Positions 36,800-49,072 of a stretch of 64,000 nt of DNA are shown here, in pieces. Each line of letters starts with the position of its first letter. Positions within the stretch are counted from its first letter, which is position 1. Under the pieces are notes generated by a model that saw only the letters and a program-made list of their open reading frames with translations, was not told the DNA's origin and made no database searches. The stretch comes from Carallia brachiata (Eukaryota > Streptophyta > Magnoliopsida > Malpighiales > Rhizophoraceae). The translations under genes were made by a program, and so were the position numbers. The DNA is taken from contig JADCRB010000002.1 in the NCBI GenBank assembly GCA_021464245.1, positions 5,124,501-5,188,500 of the forward strand, in the 5' to 3' direction.

Positions 36800-39100
36800 G
36801 GAATCCTTACTCACTCAGTCTGACTGGAATTGGATTGGATTTTTGGGGAGGGGTGGGGACTGGGGAGCTTTGCTTTGTCTTGAGGCTTAGGACATGGTTA
36901 AAAGGTCTAAAATGTCCGACCGCAGTTCTGTTGCGTAAGTGCAGACGATGGTGGGGTCAATGCATGGATGACATAAGTCAGTGTTATTCTAATCGGACTA
37001 AATTAATTGATCTGACTGATTTAATTAATGATCGATCAAAAGTTTAGATTGGTTCATAATAATTTTTAATTCTTAATTTACATCAGTCAAAATTAATTAA
37101 AAATTAGTTAAAATCGGACCGGTTCAATTAGTTCAAATTAAATAAAAATTTCATAAATTATAATTTGATCTTAAAATTTATTTAAATTATAATTTAAATT
37201 TTAAATTTAATTAAAATTTTTAATTTAGTTCTAAATTTATCTAAACTTTCAATTTAATTCTTAAAAATAAAAAAATAATATTTAATAACCAAATATAAGT
37301 ATTTTTTTTAAATTACTTATATATATATATATATATATTAATAAATATCAGTTCGACCGGTTGAACCGGTTGAACTTTGACCCACTAATATTTCTAATTT
37401 AGTAATAGATTCAGTTCTGACAACCTTAACAAAAAAAAACCCATTCCACGGTCAAAAAAAAAAAAAAAAAAACACAACCCATTCCTTTCGCGTAAGTTCA
37501 TGGATCGTAGAGACAAATATGGCATTTTGGAAAATCAAGAAGTGAATACAGCCTTGAATATATATAAAATATTTGTTAATACATCTATTTTAAAAATTAT
37601 TATGCATATAATTTTTAATAAATTTAAAATTAATTTTGTCAGTGTCATATATTATTAATTAAAAATGTTTAATATATGTATTAAATGTATTTAATACATG
37701 AATTAAAAGTATTAAATATTCAAAATATTTAAATTTTTTATTATTTTAACAATATTTTAGATTGTCTAACATGTATGTGAAACATGTCAAATGAATATTG
37801 TATTTGCCACAAACACACATTGTTTAAAAAATATTTTTTTTCTGAAAAAAAAAGAAACCGTTCTATTAAAATAATACGATTTCATATATAAAACTAACAT
37901 AAAAATATCCAAAAAATTTGCACAAATCATAAATAATGGTTGGCCTAAAAGACTTAGACTCGACTGGATTACAAAAATACCAATTAACTAAATTTAAAGT
38001 TCAATTAAATAAATCTTTCTAACGATAAAATAAATCAAAATTAAGTTAGACTTATTTAATATTGAAGGTTCAGATAAATTTAAGTCATACAGACAAAATT
38101 GCTTACGACAATACAAACTATATCTCAACGAACTTACGACAAAAATCAACTAACTATACCCGAGAACGATTTCCTTCTAACCAATACTAGAGACAAAAAC
38201 AAACTGAACAACATAAAAAGCATGAAAATACAAGCAACCAGCTCATTTCACCCATCTGAACCTAAAACTCCAAAAAGTTTCCCAGCTTGATCTAGAGTGA
38301 GCTAAGGTGGTCGGAGGAGGCAGGGGCGTCAGTAGTAGTGCTGGAGGCAGAGGAGGTTGTAGCAGCAGCGACATCATTGGAGCTAAAGGTGCTGGCAGAA
38401 GCAGTGTCGGCGTGTGGATGGAAACGGTGGCGGTGACGGCGAGGGGGGTGGAGAGGACAAAAATGAAGGTAGGCTGCGTAGGAATCTAGATCAAGTGGAG
38501 GGAAAGCCGTGGGTGGCTTTCACTTGGTCGGATTTGCAAAAATACACACCAAAACACTCCATAGGAGAAAGGAGAAGCTGTTGGCAAAGAGAAAGAGGAA
38601 GACAATGAGTGGGGTGGAGAGAGAAAAGTCAATGACAGATGGAGAGGAGGAAATAAGAATATGAAAAAGAGCAAAAAATTATGTTAACCTGGCCGGCGGT
38701 GGTGGTGGCTTTAACGTAAAGACGGCTTCAGAGACAGAGACAGAGAGGAATGTCAGTGCTTCATATATGTGTAATTATAATCACACAAAGTCTGAAGGAA
38801 AATCTCCCTAGAATTTTTTTTTATTATGAAGAGAAGTAAAATTATTAAAAAATTACATAAAAAGAAAATTAACCACACCAATTATGTCAGTTTGTAAAAG
38901 AGACTATATTCTTTGTAGAAGTGTATTCTAAAAAGTGAACTTAAAACTTGTAACACAATTCATACTTATTATGAAATTTGTACAGTAATTCCCTTTACAC
39001 CATGTATGTTAAAGCTCACAGTACCAAAGCGTTAAAGTAAATTTAACAAGTATCTGCATTGCATTCGCTAATAATAAGATTCAAGTCCCAATCTTTCTTG
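36800..39100. other. Repeat-rich gene-free region
   Basis: Gene-free. 37030-37430 carries AACCGGTT/GGTTCGGTT-type degenerate repeats (GACCGGTTGAACCGGTTGAA near 37355) together with an (AT)n run at 37319-37338. 37826-38800 is a retroposon-like segment listed separately. No coding region is supported. Confidence 0.5.
37826..38800 (-). mobile_element. Retroposon-like segment, poly-A end at lower coordinate (copy 1)
   Basis: Begins with T/A runs (a reversed poly-A tail), then an A-rich 400-bp stretch with short phrases such as AACGATTTCC, followed by a GC-rich low-complexity block (38300-38500) of GGC/GCA-type triplets and a purine-rich end. The same order of segments recurs at 50798-51900, suggesting one repeat family. 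No clear protein domain is seen; the short open frames are low complexity. Confidence 0.4.
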
Positions 39101-39113
39101 ATAAACTTCTGAA

Positions 39114-40320
39114 GAGTTATCTTTTTGAATCAGTCTCTACTATAATGTCTCGGAATCCTTTATTCCAAGCTGTTTTTAGTGCTGTATAAATTGCTTGAAG
39201 TTCAGCTTGGATGGCGTAAGCTGGACCACAGGATTCCGAGAACCCATACAACCAGCAGCCATCCTTATTTCTTGCGCAGCCTCCGAAGCCAGCCGGACCT
39301 AGTGCACCTTTGGCGGCACTATCCACGTTTATCTTAACAACTATTCCCGTGGGTGGAGACCAGCAAATGAGTCTTTCAACATTAGCACTCCAAAATAAGC
39401 TTGAGCGCTCTCTACACTCGTACAAGAGATTATTAATTTTTTAGCGCCTTTCGTCTGATAAGACAAACTATATGCGTTGGGGTCAAGGTTTCATTCTCAA
39501 AAACAAATTTGTTCCTTGCATGCCAAAGATACCAAACTGTGACTAAGAATGCAGCCTGTGTGGTACAACCCCATGCGCGCATGTTCTTGTCCAAGCTGAA
39601 GGTCTTTATTAATTGATTAAAAGCAATGGTTCCGTCAACATGGATGCCTAGCTGTCGGCCAATGCATTCCCAAATACTCTTTGCAGAAGGGCAACAGAAA
39701 AGAACATGGACAATGTCCTCCCAAGTACATCCGCATCGTTCACAACTGCCCACTTCTGCAAGGTGACAATGAAAACGGTATGCATTTGTTAGCAACCGTT
39801 GGCGCCACACCAGCCATAGGAAGGTTTTGATATAAGGTGGCAACAATAGCTCCCAAATCCATGACCAATTCTCTCCATCAGCCAAGTCTGTGGAGGATAA
39901 GATGTTGTAGGCGCTAGAGACCGTGAAACGGCCAGAATCACGCTTCCATAGCTGCTTATCAATGATCTCCCCAGCTTTGGCAATAAAAGTACTTTGCAGC
40001 TTTAGCTTCAACTGACTCGGTATTTTTCCTTCAAGCTTGTTCCAGTTCCAGCTTTTGTCCATTTGAATATGCTCTGAAACTGTATAATCAATTTCATCCA
40101 AGCTCGGAGAAACCTCCGTTGAGCCCACTATGGGTGTGTTTAAAAGCCAGCTATCTGTCCAAAAGTGTATTTGTTCTCCACTGCCTAAAGGCCATCGGAT
40201 ACCTTGAATGAAAAGGTCTCGTCCATGTAGAATAGCATTCCATACTGGAGAGCAACAGCCACGGTCTCCCTGGAAATTTTCGCCGCTGGTTGAATTTCTC
40301 TAAGTCTGGTTGACATTCAT
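39114..40320 (-). pseudogene. LINE fragment: zf-RVT and partial RNase H domain
   Basis: On the minus strand, from the right: RDLFIQGIRWPLGSGEQIHF (region after the reverse transcriptase), then a 231-codon open stretch ending at 39433. That stretch has KSWNWNKLEGKIP, KRDSGRFTVSSAYNIL, PYIKTFLWLVWRQRLLTNAY and a Cys-rich zf-RVT signature (CERCGCTWEDIVHVLFCCPS). A partial RNase H follows in another frame at 39117-39425 (IVVKINVDSAAKG, IQAELQAIYTAL, ETDSK). The catalytic Asp, Glu and Asp are retained, but the element stops just after the third one. It is truncated at both ends. Confidence 0.85.
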
Positions 40321-43300
40321 TTGCTCGAACTGTTTTTTTTTTTTTTTTGAGATAACTTAGATTTAAACTAACAGATTTAGAATAAAAAAATAGTTGGAAA
40401 GGTAAAAAATTAGAACCCTTGATGTCCATTTTGCTGGCATATTGCTGGTTTGCCACTATTATTCAAACTACAAACTCCATTTTATAATATTATAGGTTAA
40501 ACTGCTAAAATTATATTATAGGATTGCTAGCAAAAATAATATTATTGGCATGCCATTTTGGTGGCATTTCATAATATTATATTTTTATTTATTTATTTAT
40601 TTTTTGCTGGCATTTTGATGGGATCTTCGCTTAAACCTAAGAAACGATAATAATATTATATGTTTGTAAGGAAGTCTCACAAATTTCATGGACATACTAT
40701 AATGATATAAGTATTAATATATTATAATTAAAATTAGAATTTATATTACATAATTGATAGTTCATACTATGCAAAAGAGATTTAAGATTATGAAAGATAT
40801 TAAATATTTGTATAATCCTAATAATTTTCTAAAGCGAATTATATATGTTATAACTGCAAAATCAAAAAATAAGACTAAATTTTGTAATTATTTTTTAATT
40901 TTCGAATGAAATAAGTTAATGAAAATTGAATTTGAGAAAAACTGCCAAACATAACTGTCAATTTGAAAATACAATTTTCCACACTAGCTTTGTGAGCGAT
41001 CAAGGTTTTGCGTTAAAAGATGGGACCATGCCGATAATCACTTGATAAGAACTAGTAGCGAAGGCCAAGGTACAAAGGCAAAAAGATGCTTAGATGCCTA
41101 GATGCCACCAAAATCTGGGGATGGAAATTGCACCTACAGAATATTTTCTTATTATCAATGATTCAATGCCACATGAGATTTTTAATAATAATTTGGTACA
41201 TTTTTTTCTCCTACTGGTCATGATTCTATTTTTTTTTTTGTCATTGCCTGCCTCCAAGAGTTTAAAGGGTTTTATATCGTAGTGTAATAATAAGTTTTAT
41301 ATTTATTAATATTAAAATTGGATGTGAGAAAGATTTATATAGATTCAATAATGTTTAAATAAAATGTCTTTTTTATGAGCAGGTTGAATGAGTACGTCAA
41401 TGAATTACCTTAATTTCGACTCATAGATACAAAAATTGATATATTCTCAAAGCACATTTTTTTTAGTTAATAAAAAATTAATCATTCAATAATAATTATG
41501 ATAATTGTAGCATTTTTACAATATTATCACTATAGAGCTATGTAATTACAACACATAAAAAACACGCAGTTGATTAAATAAATTATCTATTTTTTAAATT
41601 TAATATATTTTTTATAATTTAATAATTTAAATCCTCTTATAGTAATTTTATATTTATCATTATATAGTTACATAACTTTTCTTTAACAAGACAAACTCTT
41701 ACCCAGCTTTTCCCCTTTTGCAAAGCTGGTGTCACGTAACTCTTAGCAAGACAAAAATAAATCTGAAATGGAAAAATGGTCCAATTATTTAATCGTATAA
41801 CTACGAAGTTTATTGATAAAATTACTTAAAGTCTTAATTTCTTGTATATAGTTCAAACTCTGATTTTTGCAAATAAAAAAAAATTAATCGCCTTGTTAAT
41901 GCAAATGAAATGAAACGATTTTTTTTTTCGAAAAAAAAAGTATCAAATTATATACATTTGGCTCTCCAAAGTCAAAACCGTTATGGTTCCCCTTTTTTTG
42001 GTAAAAAAAAAATTGAAACTAGCCTATCAAAAGTTGGGATGAATTAGACTTCTTGCCAGAAAAAAAAAAAAAAAAAAGGTTATACTTCTCTTTACTTTCC
42101 TTACAATCTTTTCCTCCTTCAATAATTTTTTTTGAACTTTTAATGAATTGAATTTAGTATTTATATTTGGAGGAGTCACGTTAGAACCCAGTAATATTTG
42201 GATAGTAAACTTGTTTCTTTTAAGTTATGTTATTGTGATTTATTTTTTGATAAAAAAAATAATGTTTACAAATATGTTAGTTATAATACTTATGAATTGA
42301 AATTAATATTTATATCGTTATTATATCTCATTTAACTACTTTAAAAGAAATAGATTTACTATTTAAATACTATTAGATTTTAACGTGACTCTTCTAAATC
42401 GACTATAATATTAATGAATCTAAAATCAGTAACGAGTAATGCACAGACAAACTGACAAAAATGAGAGACTAATACCTATAAAACGTGTTAGAAGTTGAAC
42501 TTAAATTAAACATAAAAAAATTACACTAAATCATTATTAAATTACCATCTTAGGTAGTTATTATCTTCCTTCATTTGAAAGGTAGATGGGGTTCAACGCT
42601 AATTAAATGTTCCACGGAACAGATGAAAGATCCAAAAGATCTTAATAACAATGCCTTTTTTTTTTTTTTTTTTTGTCTTCTCTTAACAAGAACAAAAACA
42701 AGAACATTTTTAAAAATGAGAGGAAAAAAACTGGCTGGAGATTACAGGCTTCATGTTTTTCAGGGTTTACGTTTGGACCGGTCCCGTTAACCCATGTGCC
42801 GTAGAATTTTTTCCCGTTATTAAGACTAAAAACTTATGAAAAGAGAATAGAGTTATAAAAACTTAAATATAGGATTAAAAAGTTATAACAGAATATTTTA
42901 ATTAATTATACTAAAGATACAAGCTCTTTAATTATTTCTTAATATCAATGTTAAGTGCCAAAGTTTTTCATACGAGAGCTCAAAATGATTCTTCTTGCAG
43001 TGGACTTGAAATTTGGAAGGGAAGAAACAGCCTCCACTGCAATCTCAGAAACACAAATTGTGCTCAAGCTACTGGCTTGCTCAGTTTAAATTCAAGTGTT
43101 TAACAGGATCATGGGCTATTAACTGTGCCCTTTAAGTTTTAATCACCTCTTAAGCACGTCTCAATGTCAGATATCAATTCAGGCATTGTTCTATCATCAA
43201 ATCAACAAGTTGATATCGATTTTCTGAATGATAAATCTTCAGCTGAATAGGTATTGGCCAATCTTGCGAAGCCCGACTGTATTCAACTGGAAAAATAATG

Positions 43301-43560
43301 CGCACAAGAGACTTTCTCGAGAATAGCTGCCCATGTTTTCCCCGTAAAGCTTAGAACTTGCATAACTTGTTAGAAGATATGAAAACATAACGTTGACAAG
43401 ATTTTGACAAGTGAAAAAGGAGGAATTGAAAATCAGAAAACAAACTATGACGAAAATTTATTTTCACACCAAACTTTAATTTTTTTTTTATTTTAATGGG
43501 GTCAATCTTAAATATGGAATCATGATCTGCCAAAGATGGTGGATGTTATATCTTGACCCT
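40321..43560. other. AT-rich gene-free spacer
   Basis: Begins with an 18-nt T run that may be the reversed poly-A tail of another retroposon. Otherwise AT-rich sequence with many homopolymers (for example 42060-42078 and 42657-42674). No coding region, RNA gene or clear element could be identified. Confidence 0.5.
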
Positions 43561-43638
43561 AGCTCATCATCAGATGCTTTAAAAAAAAAAAAAACAACCT
43601 GAATGCACATAAAAATAGCTCATCAAAACTAAGGACTC

Positions 43639-45377
43639 TCAACTTGACATGACGGCAACCGACTCCAAGGATGGTTGGTCTTTGTTCAATGCTTCCCAGT
43701 TTATCTGTCTCAGTATCTCAAACCTCTCATTCAATGTCACAAACCCAGCTTGGGGAGAAACAATCCCACAAGTTCCAGCCTTATGAAGGAGAAGCACACT
43801 TGCACCCATATCTGGGCCGTGGAGCTTTCCAGTTAGCAACATTCGGAGGGGCATAAAAAGTGATTTCCCCTTGCGTTTGAGAGATTTGCCGAAGTTCTTT
43901 GCCCATTTCTGCCAACCAAATGGACCTTCCTCCAATGCTTTGAGGAGTTCACCGCTGTCATATGCAGCCAAGAGACTGGAAGCAACTTCAGAAAGCTTAT
44001 CTTCTACCACCGTTTTTGCTTCAGGACTTATTAATGTAGAGTGGAAAGGATACGATAACAAGTTTGACAACACTTTGTCTGAATCAGTTACTAAGTCAAT
44101 TCCATCCTTTAGCAGTTGAACTGCCTCTTCTACAAATGGCCCTTCAGATTCCTGAAGAAGACCAGTGCTTTTCCAGCGTTCACCAATAAGATTGATCAAC
44201 CTCTCTGATGAGAGTGCTCGTAGATGCTGACCATTCATCCACCTCAGTTTTGTGGAGTCAAAAACAGCACCACTTTTGTTAACACGATCAATCGAGAATC
44301 TCTCAACAAGATGCTCAAGGGTGAAAAATTCATTTTCAGTGCCATCCCCCCAGCCTAAAAGAGCCAGGTAATTCACCATTGCCTGAGGCAAGTAGCCCAT
44401 CTCTCTGAACTGACCCACTGATGTTGCACCATGTCTTTTTGATAATTTACTCCGATCAGGTGCCAGAATTAAAGAAGCATGAGCAAAGTAAGGCATGGTG
44501 AATCCAAGAGCCTTGTATATTAGTGCTTGCCTCAGAGTATTTGGTAAATGCTCCTCAGCTCTTATGACATGTGAGATGGCCATGGTAGCATCATCGACTG
44601 TGACACAAAAGTTGTACACAGGTTGTCCGTTGCTTCTCATAATTACAAAATCTCCAAGTGTGTCCAAGTTCCAACAAACCTCTCCCCTGATAAGATCATC
44701 AATTTTCAAACTGCCCTCTTTTGGCACACGGAACCGATATGTGTAGGGAGTTCCCTTTGCCAGCTCTTCCTCTGCTTCTTCATTTGTTGCACTGGCCCAC
44801 TTCCCGTGTAAACTGGAGGCAGTTGCTTTAATTTAGCAATCTCCTTCATGCTTTCAAGTTCCTCATTAGAACAGAAGCAACGATAAACATGCCCTGCTTC
44901 TAAAAGTTTGTTAGCATATTGCTTGTACAGAGAATTTCTCTCAGACTGCCGATATGGGCCATAGTCTCCACCAACCGTAGGGCCTTCATCCCATTGAAGG
45001 CCAAGCCAAGAAAGATCTCGGAGCACTGCCTCCTCTGAATCTCTAGTTGATCTCTCCAAGTCAGTGTCCTCAATCCTCAACACAAATTTCCCACCTTTAG
45101 ATCTAGCAAAAAGGTAATTGAAAAGGGCAGTTCTGGCACCACCAACATGTAGGTTGCCAGTTGGGGAAGGAGCAAAGCGTACTCGAACCTGTGCTTGTTC
45201 ATCACGAGCCTTAGCAAAGGCGGCTGAGAAATTTCTCCTTGTTGAAACAAAGCAATGCAGCTTACTGCTGTTGTGTTTAACGAGACAATTACGATTACAA
45301 AGAAGAGAGGATGGCCACCAAATTGAAGGGCCAAGGCTTAGATCCCTCATTCTCATCATCCCTATAACATTTGTCAT
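43639..45377 (-). CDS. GluRS: Organellar glutamyl-tRNA synthetase, intronless, one frameshift
   Basis: Class I aminoacyl-tRNA synthetase that charges tRNA-Glu in chloroplasts and mitochondria; plastid Glu-tRNA also feeds tetrapyrrole synthesis. The start is taken as the ATG at 45377, giving a basic Ser-rich presequence of about 50 residues; other in-frame ATGs a few codons later are possible. Landmarks: the HIGH-type motif in [20 protein letters not shown] (around residue 65-75), [74 protein letters not shown], the KMSKS-type loop [11 protein letters not shown], and [13 protein letters not shown]. The two halves lie in different frames: after QLPPVYTG (about 44800-44806), the run GGAAG should be one A longer for the frame to continue as [20 protein letters not shown]. 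With that base the gene is 1740 bases, 579 residues, close to plant homologues. Confidence 0.93.
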
Positions 45378-46600
45378 TTCTGTACGCAACCCAAGCGAAC
45401 ACACGAGGCAAAATATTCTCTCAACTCCTCATGCCTTATCAAATGCTTTCCACTGAGGGATACGGAAACGCATTGGTTGACAAACAATCCTCAAGTCTTG
45501 AAGGTAAACATGGAGAACCTATCCATGTTTCCCAGAATCATTACCTGCTGGCATTATTATAAAAGCCCCCAAATTGTGACTCCTGGCAAACGCAGATCAT
45601 CATAGCAAAAAAAAAAAAAAGAAACCAACGTTATTATTTATCTAAAACAAAAGGAGAAGAAGAAGTTGCAAATATTTCATACCGAAAACATAAGCCAAAT
45701 CATGATATCCTAAAAAACTTCCTTTCACGGGTACTTCTCGAGAACAAATTCATTGAAAATAAAAAAAAAAACAAATCAAAAGAACACTCATACCAATAGC
45801 ATTTATGAACAGAGGCACATCTGACTTCAGGAAACCAAAAACCAAGCAGTAGACGAGAAAACAAAAATAAAAAAGGCATAAGCTTTGAACAAAATTCATC
45901 ATTTTTCTCTCAGGTACGAAAGGTTTTCACGGCAACCAAACAAGAGTTTTTACCTTTTTAGAACCAACACCACGGTGATGCCGATTATAAAAAAAAAAAA
46001 AAAAAGATAAATAAGGATTTACAGACCATAACGTAAAAGCAAAATTGAAACTTGAAAATTAAGAAGTTTAAGCACAGACCCACCCTCTGGTTCTGAGCTG
46101 TGCTCCTTTGTGTGGATTTCTCTGTGCCCTTTTGCTATGTGCTGCTCGAAAACACTTTGAGCGCGAGAGAGAGGAAGACGGGGAGTCAGTAGATTTGACG
46201 GCAACTGTCCGGATTCAACTGTCTGGTAAGCATATCTAACGGTGAAGGGAAGGAAGGGCCACAACCGCAGAGATGGATCCGCAGGTGGTGAATTACCTGA
46301 AGACTAAAGTGCTGCTTAATTGCCTGTTGATTCCATCTTAACGGTATTGAATGCTCACTTTATAAACCGCAAAAATAAACTAAACGCAATCCATTGTAAG
46401 TGCGCGCGCGCGCACACTGTGCTTGTTATAGGGGCCACTCTTTATCATCGGCTGGCTGAGATTGAAACACCTATATGGGTTGGGTGTGGTCTGGGCCTCC
46501 ATCCGAAATTTGAGGCTAATGATAGCATGAAGGGTCCCCCGGTTTTCAGGCCCAGTCCTAAGAAATAGCACAATACAACTGCTCCACAAGTGTGGGGATA
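45378..46600. other. GluRS upstream region
   Basis: Contains the 5' leader of the minus-strand synthetase gene. A GC-richer block at 46070-46270 may be its first non-coding exon, since GTGGGT on the minus strand near 46085 could be a leader-intron donor. A (CG)-containing GTGCGCGCGCGCGCAC palindrome is at 46401-46414. A 22-codon open frame on the plus strand at 46272-46340 is too short to call. Confidence 0.4.
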
Positions 46601-46612
46601 AAAGAACATTTT

Positions 46613-46751
46613 CAGGGCATAGCGTTGGTCGTAGTGATTAAAAGAGTTTTTCTCCAATTATTAGGTCTGGGGTTTGATCACTAGACTTCTTACCTCATCC
46701 CTATCTCCTATCAGCTGGTCTCTAGTTTCCAGAAGATAAAAAAAAAAAAAA
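46613..46751 (+). mobile_element. tRNA-derived SINE with poly-A tail
   Basis: A sequence of about 120 bp starting GGGCATAGCGTTGGTCGTAG (A-box-like) with GGTCTGGGGTTTGATCAC (B-box-like, compare GGTTCGANNC) about 45 bases further on, then an unrelated body and an uninterrupted tail of 14-16 A. This is the layout of plant SINEs transcribed by RNA polymerase III. The target-site duplication is not clear. Confidence 0.6.
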
Positions 46752-47157
46752 TTTTTTAGTGGGAGCACCACTAAAAATTATCGCTAATTGCCATCTTAAA
46801 TTTTGATTTTATTGGGGCTGTTTTCCACCCTCTCCCCACAACACAACAAATACATCCTCTCCTAACTTAAATATCCCACTAATTTATTTTATTATTATTA
46901 TTTTTATTTTTTAATTGAGTCCCACTTAAGTTTTCTTTTCGAAATTCGATTAACTTTAGGTAAGACGAATTAGAAAATCTCTTAATATTTCTAGAATTTG
47001 ATACAAGGAAGAATTAGTATTAGAAATTTAGGAGGGTCATCCTAGTTTTTGAGTCCTTGGGTAATCAAATTGATGGTTCAAATAAACGGGAGATGGATTT
47101 ATTATATATATGATTCAAAAATACCATTGTTGTGCAAGGAAAACTAAAATTATTTTA

Positions 47158-47189
<32 letters not shown>

Positions 47190-47593
47190 TTCAATCGAGT
47201 CCCTCCTAAATCTTCTGTTTAGGCATTGAGTTAACTTTAGGTTAGTCAAATTAGAAAACCCTCTAATATTAATAAAGTTTGATACAAGGAAGAGTTAGTA
47301 TTATAAATTTATAAAGGAACAGCTTCGTTTTTAAGACCTTAGATTTTCAAATTAGAGTTCCAAACAAAAGGAAGATAAATTTATTATTATAAGACTAGTG
47401 CAATGGAAAATTAAATGCATATATTCTATGGATCGAAGATATTTACTTCCCAGTTTTTGAGACCTAATATATATTCATTTTCGAGGTGAAAAGAAAAAGA
47501 GAAGAATTTATTATTTTCGTGGTAAAAAATTAAATGGTATGTCTAATAATGGCAAATAAACAGGCATTACTTAACAAAATGACGCATTTTAGC

Positions 47594-47600
47594 TATAAAA
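47594..47600 (+). promoter_or_regulatory. TATA box, peptide gene copy 1
   Basis: TATAAAA in the context AGCTATAAAAAGGACC, 127 bp before the ATG at 47721. The matching position in copy 2 also has a TATA box, which supports function. Confidence 0.65.
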
Positions 47601-47720
47601 AGGACCACATGAAGAACACTGAAAGAACCATAAGGATAGCACAAATTGTCATCGATCATACCAAGGACGATCGAACGCAACTGATACAGTGATATGGAGA
47701 CGAAGCCTTGGAGTTGGAAG

Positions 47721-47924
47721 ATGACGGGCACCAAAATGTTTAAGTGATTAGGGATAGTAGTGGCGATGCTATGGATTGTATCATGTCTCGCAACAATTGC
47801 AGATGCTGAGTGCACGGCCAAGTGCTTCTTGAACTGCGTTCGCTTGTGCCACAATAAGCATTTATCACCAGATTTCAATTGCGATAAGTACTGTAACACG
47901 CAATGTTGTGGAACTGATGTTTAA
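47721..47924 (+). CDS. Small secreted cysteine-rich (thionin-like) peptide, copy 1, with in-frame stop
   Basis: A 68-codon frame aligned with copy 2 from ATG at 47721 to TAA at 47922-47924, interrupted by TGA at codon 9 (47745-47747). An internal ATG at 47766 still gives a 52-residue product beginning with a short hydrophobic signal-like segment, so expression is not excluded. The mature part has eight cysteines spaced C-x3-C-x3-C-x3-C-x10-C-x3-C-x3-C-C. Pairs of Cys-x3-Cys suggest a helical hairpin or thionin-like fold, as in many plant defence or reproductive peptides, but I do not recognise the family with certainty. It is single-exon as read. Confidence 0.65.
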
Positions 47925-48728
47925 AGTGACCATGGACTAAGCTCTCGTTTAAATAAAGTGCATCTTTTTGAATAATGCAAACAGTGTTACTCTTTTAATT
48001 AGTTTTTTAGTAGTAACAATGGTTTGTAATTTAGAAGTTTCTACAGTCACTAATTTATTTGATATTTTATTTTTATTTCAATCGACTCATACAATAAATC
48101 TTGCTTTAGGTGTTGAGTAATCTTAGCTAGGTGAACAAATTAAAAAAACCATTAACATTAATAGAGTTTGATAACAGGAAGAATTAGTATATAATAAAAT
48201 TATGAAAGAACATCCTGCTTTTTGAGACCTTAGATTTTCCAATTGGAGGTCCAAATAAAATGGAAATGAATTTATTATTGAGAAATATTAGGCAGAATTT
48301 CTTAGGTAACACCAAATAACAAAAAAAATGATATGAGCTGTTGAATGGTTAAATTCAGATAAAAAAAAGATAAATAAATAAACCTTGTTAAATGAACTAT
48401 ATAGCTAATGTGGTGCTACAAAAAATTAAAATGTATAATGAAACTCTTTATTATTTACATAATAGAAAAGGATTATACTCTATCATGTAAGCAAAATAGG
48501 CTAGAACAATAGAAGATTAAATCCATATCTTTTATGGATGGAAAATAAATCCCAATTTATCAGATCTTATATTTGGGATTTGGAAGTCAAAAGAAAAGAG
48601 AAAAGTATTTATTATTTGCATGATAAAAAGAATATTAATCTCGTTGGATAAGAAAATTAGAATAGTACAATAAAGAATTATGTTTGGAAAATAAACAGGT
48701 ATTGCTTAGCAAAATGGTGCTATTTAAC

Positions 48729-48735
48729 TATAAAA
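48729..48735 (+). promoter_or_regulatory. TATA box, peptide gene copy 2
   Basis: TATAAAA in the context AACTATAAAAGGGAAC, 133 bp before the ATG at 48862, at the same relative position as in copy 1. Confidence 0.65.
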
Positions 48736-48861
48736 GGGAACCCAGGGAGAGGATAGAATGAACCATAGGGATAGCTCGCATTAGACGAACGCAAGTGATT
48801 GAAAAAAAAAAAAAACAGAGAGAAGAAAAAAATCTTTGGGGCAATCCTTGGGAGTTGGAAG

Positions 48862-49072
48862 ATGACGAGAAGCACCAAAATGTTGGCGGTAGTAGTGGTG
48901 ATGTTGTGTTGGTGTATCGTGTCTGGCAATAACTGCTGTTGCTCAATGCACGCTCGAGTGTTTTGAAAGCTGCTTTCACTTGTGCCCCATACCTCCGAAA
49001 ACAGTAGTAGATTGCAATAAGGACTGTAATAAGCAATGCGGTTGTGGGCCTTCTGGCCCTCCTCCCAAATAA
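48862..49072 (+). pseudogene. Small secreted cysteine-rich (thionin-like) peptide, copy 2, frameshifted
   Basis: Paralogue of the upstream copy. The ATG frame gives a hydrophobic signal-like start (MTRSTKMLAVVVVMLCW) but then leaves the frame of the cysteine-rich part. Aligned with copy 1, about five bases are missing near 48917-48922, at the end of the signal peptide. The cysteine-rich part continues in another frame to TAA at 49070-49072 with a similar pattern (Cys-x3-Cys pairs, final C-x-C) and a Pro-rich end. As written it cannot give a normal product from this ATG; an assembly error is possible given the indels elsewhere in the window. Confidence 0.65.

Noticed and set aside
46272..46340. 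Short plus-strand frame starting MDPQVVNYLK upstream of GluRS
   Set aside because: Only 22 codons, no similarity I can name, and it lies in the probable promoter of the opposite-strand gene.
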